A DNA stretch of 64,000 bases from Amycolatopsis sulphurea (GTDB lineage: Bacteria > Actinomycetota > Actinomycetes > Mycobacteriales > Pseudonocardiaceae): NCBI RefSeq assembly GCF_002564045.1, contig NZ_PDJK01000002.1, forward strand, positions 4,402,001 through 4,466,000, in the 5' to 3' direction. The first letter of the stretch is position 1. Each line of letters starts with the position of its first letter. Below, piece after piece: positions 60,520 through 64,000 of this stretch. The notes beneath the pieces are model-generated. The model was not told the origin of the DNA. It was given only the letters and a program-made list of their open reading frames with translations, and searched no databases. Position numbers and translations under genes: made by a program.

Positions 60520-61633
60520 CCTGGATCCGTTGACCTTCGCGTTCGTCCTGGTCTCCTACACGGCGAACGCGCCGGCCGGGATCGAGCGCGCCACCGCCGC
60601 CCTCGCGCACGGACTGCGCCAGCTCGGTCACCGCACCCTCATCCTGACCGCCGCCCCGACCGATACCCCGGACGACGGCGTGATGAAGATCTGCTCAGTG
60701 GGCGTCGACTTCCCCTGTGACGACGATGAACTGCGCGACGCGATCAGCACCCATGGGCAGGACGCACTGCTCGCCGCCGAACTGTGCGAGTTGTACCGCG
60801 AGCACCGGGTCGACATCGCTGTCTACACCGACGGCTTGTGGGGCCTCGGCAGAGCCGCGCCGGTCAGCCGCGCGCGCTCGGTACTGGCCATGCACGTCGT
60901 CGGGCACGACCAAGACCTCCAACCCGCCCTGGACCGCGCCGACCTGGTGATCGCGCCTTCCCAGACGGTGCTCGACCAAGCACACGATCGCGACTACGAC
61001 ACCGACTGCTGGCAGATCGTGCCCAACGCCCTGCTCTACGACCACGAGCCGCCACCCGGCTCACGACGGGAAGCGCTGCGACGGCACGGCCCCCTCCGGA
61101 TCCTGGCCCGGCTCGGGCCGGAGAAGAACATTCGAGCCCTGCTGGACGCCGGACGACTGGTTGACCGGACGATCGAGGTGATCGTCGGCGAGGCCGGATT
61201 CGAGGACGCATCCGGCGGCCAGGCGGCTGAACTGGATAAGTGTCGCTACTCCGCAGCCCATCTCAAGCTCGGCACCATCCACGGCAGCGGCCTTACCTGG
61301 GACCAGGTGCCGTCCTGGCTCGCGCAGGCCGCGGTGGTGATCGTGCCCTCGCTGCGCGAGACCATCGGGCTGGTCGCGCTCGAGGCGATGAGCGTCGGCA
61401 CCCCCGTCGTCGCCTTCGACGTAGGCAACCTTCCCGCCCTAGTCGGCACTGGCGACGGGGCCGGTGGGGTGATCGTCCCCCGATCTTGGGGCGAGCACGG
61501 CCTGTGGCGCGCCGCCGAGCATCTACTCGAAGACCCGCTAGGCTACGCCGAACGATCCAGGGCTGCGTACTACCGCTCGCGGGACTATCTGCCCACCACA
61601 GTCGCCGAGACATTCGTAAAGGCGGTGCGGTGA
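60512..61633 (+). CDS. Family 4 glycosyltransferase
   Basis: 373 residues. The GT-B fold is evident from FAFVLVSYTANAPAGIERAT at the start, then SVLAMHVVGHDQDLQPALDR, GPLRILARLGPEKNIRALLD and VVIVPSLRETIGLVALEAMS (the E-x7-E region). GT4 enzymes use a nucleotide-sugar; MshA of mycothiol synthesis is a familiar actinobacterial example that also works with a PIG-L deacetylase. Overlap with both neighbours indicates translational coupling. The acceptor is unknown. Confidence 0.85.
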   Translation: MSSLDPLTFAFVLVSYTANAPAGIERATAALAHGLRQLGHRTLILTAAPTDTPDDGVMKICSVGVDFPCDDDELRDAISTHGQDALLAAELCELYREHRVDIAVYTDGLWGLGRAAPVSRARSVLAMHVVGHDQDLQPALDRADLVIAPSQTVLDQAHDRDYDTDCWQIVPNALLYDHEPPPGSRREALRRHGPLRILARLGPEKNIRALLDAGRLVDRTIEVIVGEAGFEDASGGQAAELDKCRYSAAHLKLGTIHGSGLTWDQVPSWLAQAAVVIVPSLRETIGLVALEAMSVGTPVVAFDVGNLPALVGTGDGAGGVIVPRSWGEHGLWRAAEHLLEDPLGYAERSRAAYYRSRDYLPTTVAETFVKAVR

Positions 61634-62490
61634 TGCCTGCTGGCGTCCCTTTGCTCCTGGTTGACGGTCACAACCTCCTCTGGCGCGCGGCGTTCGGGTT
61701 CCCCGCCGCGATCCTCTCCCGCGACAAGACCCGCGACCTGACCGCCGAGTTCGGGTTCTTCGCCCTGCTCAGGGTCGCGATCCGCGAGGAGATGCCGGAG
61801 CCGCCGGAGGTGCTGGTCGTGTTCGACGGCGAGCACGGCGCCGCCGACCGCAAGGACAGCGATGCTGACTACAAGGCCAACCGCGTCCTCGACGAGGCCG
61901 CGCTCAAACCCTTGCGCGCGATCCCGCACGTCCAGCGAGCACTGACCGACTACGGCATCGCCTGGATCGAGATCGACACCGCCGAAGCCGACGATGTGAT
62001 CGCCACCCTCGTCACCGCCACCCGCAATCGAACCCCCGAGCGGCACGTGCGGATCATGTCCGGCGACCGCGACTTCTACCAACTCGTCGACGACCGGGTC
62101 CACGCGCTCAACACCGTGATGAAGCGCGGCCGACGGCACATCGGCCCGGCCGAGGTCGTCGACCGCTACGGCGTCACACCGGACCAGTGGCCCGACTTCT
62201 GCGCGCTGAAGGGCGACACCGCCGACAACATCCCAGGGGTGAAGGGAATCGGTGAAGGCACGGCCGCCAAGCTCCTGGCCGGCGGGTTGCGCCTCGACCA
62301 GCTTGCCGCCTCCGGACGGCTGACCGGAGCGAAGAAGACCAAGGTCACCGACGCCTGGGAGCAGGTGCTCGCCTGGCGCGACCTCATCCGGATGCGCACC
62401 GGCCTCGACCTCCCACACCACCCGACCGGCCACCCCACGCGCGAGCTGCCCAAGCCGGCCGACGTCATCGAGAAACTCGGACTCTGGTGA
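61633..62490 (+). CDS. 5'-3' exonuclease (FEN/PolA N-terminal type)
   Basis: 285 residues from the ATG at 61633 inside TGATG. VDGHNLLWRAAFGFP, VVFDGEHGAADRKDSDADYK, EIDTAEADDVIATLVT, IMSGDRDFYQLVDDRV and CALKGDTADNIPGVKGIGEG show all acidic metal-binding clusters and the helix-hairpin-helix of the flap-nuclease family. It is a stand-alone protein without the polymerase domain. It would process nucleic-acid flaps or 5' ends; its presence among tailoring enzymes is unexpected and suggests the final substrate may be DNA or RNA. Confidence 0.9.
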   Translation: MPAGVPLLLVDGHNLLWRAAFGFPAAILSRDKTRDLTAEFGFFALLRVAIREEMPEPPEVLVVFDGEHGAADRKDSDADYKANRVLDEAALKPLRAIPHVQRALTDYGIAWIEIDTAEADDVIATLVTATRNRTPERHVRIMSGDRDFYQLVDDRVHALNTVMKRGRRHIGPAEVVDRYGVTPDQWPDFCALKGDTADNIPGVKGIGEGTAAKLLAGGLRLDQLAASGRLTGAKKTKVTDAWEQVLAWRDLIRMRTGLDLPHHPTGHPTRELPKPADVIEKLGLW

Positions 62491-63119
62491 CCGCCTCGCC
62501 GTTCACCGCTCCAGCGTCCGTGCTGACCGTGATGGCACACCCCGACGACGCCGAACTCTGGGCGGGCGGAACCCTCGCCCGCTGTTCCGCCTCCGGGGCC
62601 GCCGTCACCATCGCGATCCCGCATCACCCCGAACCAGCGCGGGATGCCGAAGCAGCGGCCGGAGCGGCGATCCTGGGGGCCAAGCTGTACCAGTACGACC
62701 AACCCACCGTGACGGCCCTGGGCGAACTGCTGCTCGCCGTCCGACCCGAGATCGTCATCACTCACCCCATCCGCGACGTTCACCCCGATCACCGGAGCCT
62801 CGCTGAAACGCTCGTCGCCGCCCTGCCCGACGTCGTCATCGCCACCGGGTACCCACGCCGCGTCTACACCGCCGACACCTACAACAGCCTCACCGCCGAC
62901 GGCCCCGTACCCGCACACACCACCATCGACATCACCGACACCTACGAGATCAAGAAGCGCGCGCTCGCGGCCCACACCTCGCAGCCGATCAGCGACCACT
63001 TCGGTCCCATGGCCGAGATCCTTGCCCGGTTATGGGGCTCCCGAATCGGCGTGCGCTACGCGGAGAACTTCGTACCGGTGCCCATCCTCGGTCGGCTCCC
63101 AGCGGCGTCGTCATTGTGA
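62487..63119 (+). CDS. PIG-L family deacetylase
   Basis: 210 residues from a GTG overlapping the previous stop. VLTVMAHPDDAELWAGGTLA carries the zinc-binding AHPDD motif (17-21), and THPIRDVHPDHRSLAETLVA the second zinc histidine. PIG-L enzymes such as MshB deacetylate N-acetylglucosaminyl conjugates. With the GT4 gene two genes upstream it could make an amino-sugar conjugate. It is the last gene of the coupled series and is followed by a stem-loop. Confidence 0.9.
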   Translation: MTASPFTAPASVLTVMAHPDDAELWAGGTLARCSASGAAVTIAIPHHPEPARDAEAAAGAAILGAKLYQYDQPTVTALGELLLAVRPEIVITHPIRDVHPDHRSLAETLVAALPDVVIATGYPRRVYTADTYNSLTADGPVPAHTTIDITDTYEIKKRALAAHTSQPISDHFGPMAEILARLWGSRIGVRYAENFVPVPILGRLPAASSL

Positions 63120-63122
63120 CCA

Positions 63123-63142
63123 GGCTCCGATCAAGCGGAGCC
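63123..63142 (+). terminator. Stem-loop after the deacetylase gene
   Basis: GGCTCCG (63123-63129) pairs with CGGAGCC (63136-63142) around a 6-base loop, four bases past the stop. No T-run follows, so it may be an attenuating or stabilising hairpin rather than a full terminator. Confidence 0.45.
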
Positions 63143-63215
63143 GCGCGGCCCCTGTGACCTGCGCATACGTGAGATGTCGGTACGATGCGTCGGTGACTGA
63201 CGGGGTGGTCTGCTG

Positions 63216-64000
63216 ATGGGCGAGTCGGTGAGTCCGCTGGCCGCGTACCGCTTGGCGGCCGGCTTCACGCAGGAAAGCCTCGCCGAGCAACTGAGTATCG
63301 ACCGCGGCACCATCGGCCGATGGGAACGGGGTACCCAAGCACCCCAGCCCTGGCAACGACCCGACCTCGCGACAAGTCTGCGGATCTCCCTCGCTGAACT
63401 CGACGACATCCTGCACCGGACGAAACGCCAGACCGGCTCCAGGTCTGCCACCCCGACGTCGAACAAGGCCGCTCCAGCGGACGTACGGCGCAGCCAGCAG
63501 GAATGGCTCCACGTGCGAAACGCGCCAGGGGTACGAGGCCGCGAGCTGTCCGAACTGGCCGCCTGGCTCTATCCGGAATCACAACGGGCACCCGGCGGCC
63601 ACGTGCTCGCCGGCCCCGGCTGGCTGCTCGAGCAGCCAGTTCCCTTGGAATCGGTGCGGCTGGCGTGGTCGGACCAGCAGCGGCCGACTCGCCCACTGCG
63701 ATCGTTGGAACACGTCCTGCCGCTGACCGACCGGGGCGAGCTGTACGCGGGTTACAGCCGAGCGGTGCGGGACCTCGTCCGCCCACGGCTGCTGGAGAAC
63801 CGGCTGAGCTACCGGCTACTCGACCTGCAATCCGATCACGGACTGGCGCTGAGCTTCGGAACCACCACCTTCTTCGAGGTGTTCGACGTCAAGCAGGCCC
63901 TCGCACACGAGTTCAAGGCTGCGTGGCTGGCCTCGAACCACTCAGTGCCCGGCTGGAGCGCCCTTCCCTTGCGCGCGGCGATCGGTGATCCTTTCGACCC
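63216..64000 (+). CDS. XRE-family regulator, cut by the window end
   Basis: The frame opens at the ATG at 63216 and is still open at 64000 (261 codons present). LAAYRLAAGFTQESLAEQLS and IDRGTIGRWERGTQAPQPWQ form the helix-turn-helix (residues about 6-50), followed by LRISLAELDDILHRT. After a linker the protein continues with LYPESQRAPGGHVLAGPGWL, LLENRLSYRLLDLQSDHG and TTTFFEVFDVKQALAHEF, a second domain of unknown type as in long actinobacterial XRE proteins. It lies 96 bases after the operon and may control it. The gene is partial. Confidence 0.82.
   Translation, partial: MGESVSPLAAYRLAAGFTQESLAEQLSIDRGTIGRWERGTQAPQPWQRPDLATSLRISLAELDDILHRTKRQTGSRSATPTSNKAAPADVRRSQQEWLHVRNAPGVRGRELSELAAWLYPESQRAPGGHVLAGPGWLLEQPVPLESVRLAWSDQQRPTRPLRSLEHVLPLTDRGELYAGYSRAVRDLVRPRLLENRLSYRLLDLQSDHGLALSFGTTTFFEVFDVKQALAHEFKAAWLASNHSVPGWSALPLRAAIGDPFD

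Noticed and set aside
53304..63119. A toyocamycin/tubercidin-type deazapurine antibiotic cluster
   Set aside because: QueC and a PRTase match, but the GTP cyclohydrolase, QueD and QueE-like steps are missing, and the RT, FGE, exonuclease and glycosyltransferases are not part of those pathways.
1..64000. tRNA or rRNA genes, or att sites of an integrative element
   Set aside because: No cloverleaf-like or rRNA sequence and no pair of direct repeats flanking the conjugation genes was recognised by eye; borders of the element cannot be set from this window.

Overview
The DNA is GC-rich, with GTG starts and ATGA/GTGA gene overlaps. The families present (replication-relaxation protein, PrgI-type secretion protein, LysM-BTAD regulator in a Tad locus, mycothiol-type PIG-L deacetylase fold) point to an actinomycete, probably a Pseudonocardiales-type filamentous actinobacterium. 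This is inferred from gene content only; no rRNA or tRNA was found to anchor it. The first 24 kb looks like an integrative conjugative element or plasmid backbone.

Layout. 1-4 kb (minus strand): a DNA-modification cassette with the edge of a PAPS-reductase-like gene, a single ORF joining an amino-methyltransferase to a C5-cytosine methyltransferase, and a methyltransferase-like partner. 4.4-16.3 kb (plus): a type IV secretion operon (VirB2-like subunit, VirB6/TrbL-like channel with an unusual repeated tail, PrgI-like protein, VirB4, VirD4/TraG-like coupling ATPase, replication-relaxation protein, transglycosylase/NlpC-P60 hydrolase). 16.3-24.6 kb: accessory genes including a RAMA-domain protein, a winged-helix regulator, two decayed genes and a MoxR-VWA ATPase pair. 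25-38.5 kb: a full actinobacterial Tad/Flp pilus locus (13 minus-strand genes plus a plus-strand prepilin peptidase). 39-51.2 kb: a type I-G CRISPR-Cas system (cas3, csx17, csb1, csb2, cas4-cas1 fusion, cas2) with one array of 21 repeats split by an IS1380-family element. 51.5-53.3 kb: gene debris (broken kinase, broken DUF3558 gene).

53.3-63.1 kb (plus) is the most unusual part: about fifteen tightly coupled genes encoding a QueC-type enzyme, a degenerate reverse-transcriptase-like protein (FADN in place of YADD), a formylglycine-generating-enzyme-like protein, a DUF6884-like protein, two glycosyltransferases, a radical SAM protein, a PRPP-binding phosphoribosyltransferase, a FEN-type 5'-3' exonuclease and a PIG-L deacetylase, followed by an XRE regulator cut by the window end. 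The chemistry suggests a nucleobase/glycoside tailoring or nucleic-acid modification system. I do not recognise this combination as a named pathway, and it is the main candidate for a previously undescribed system.
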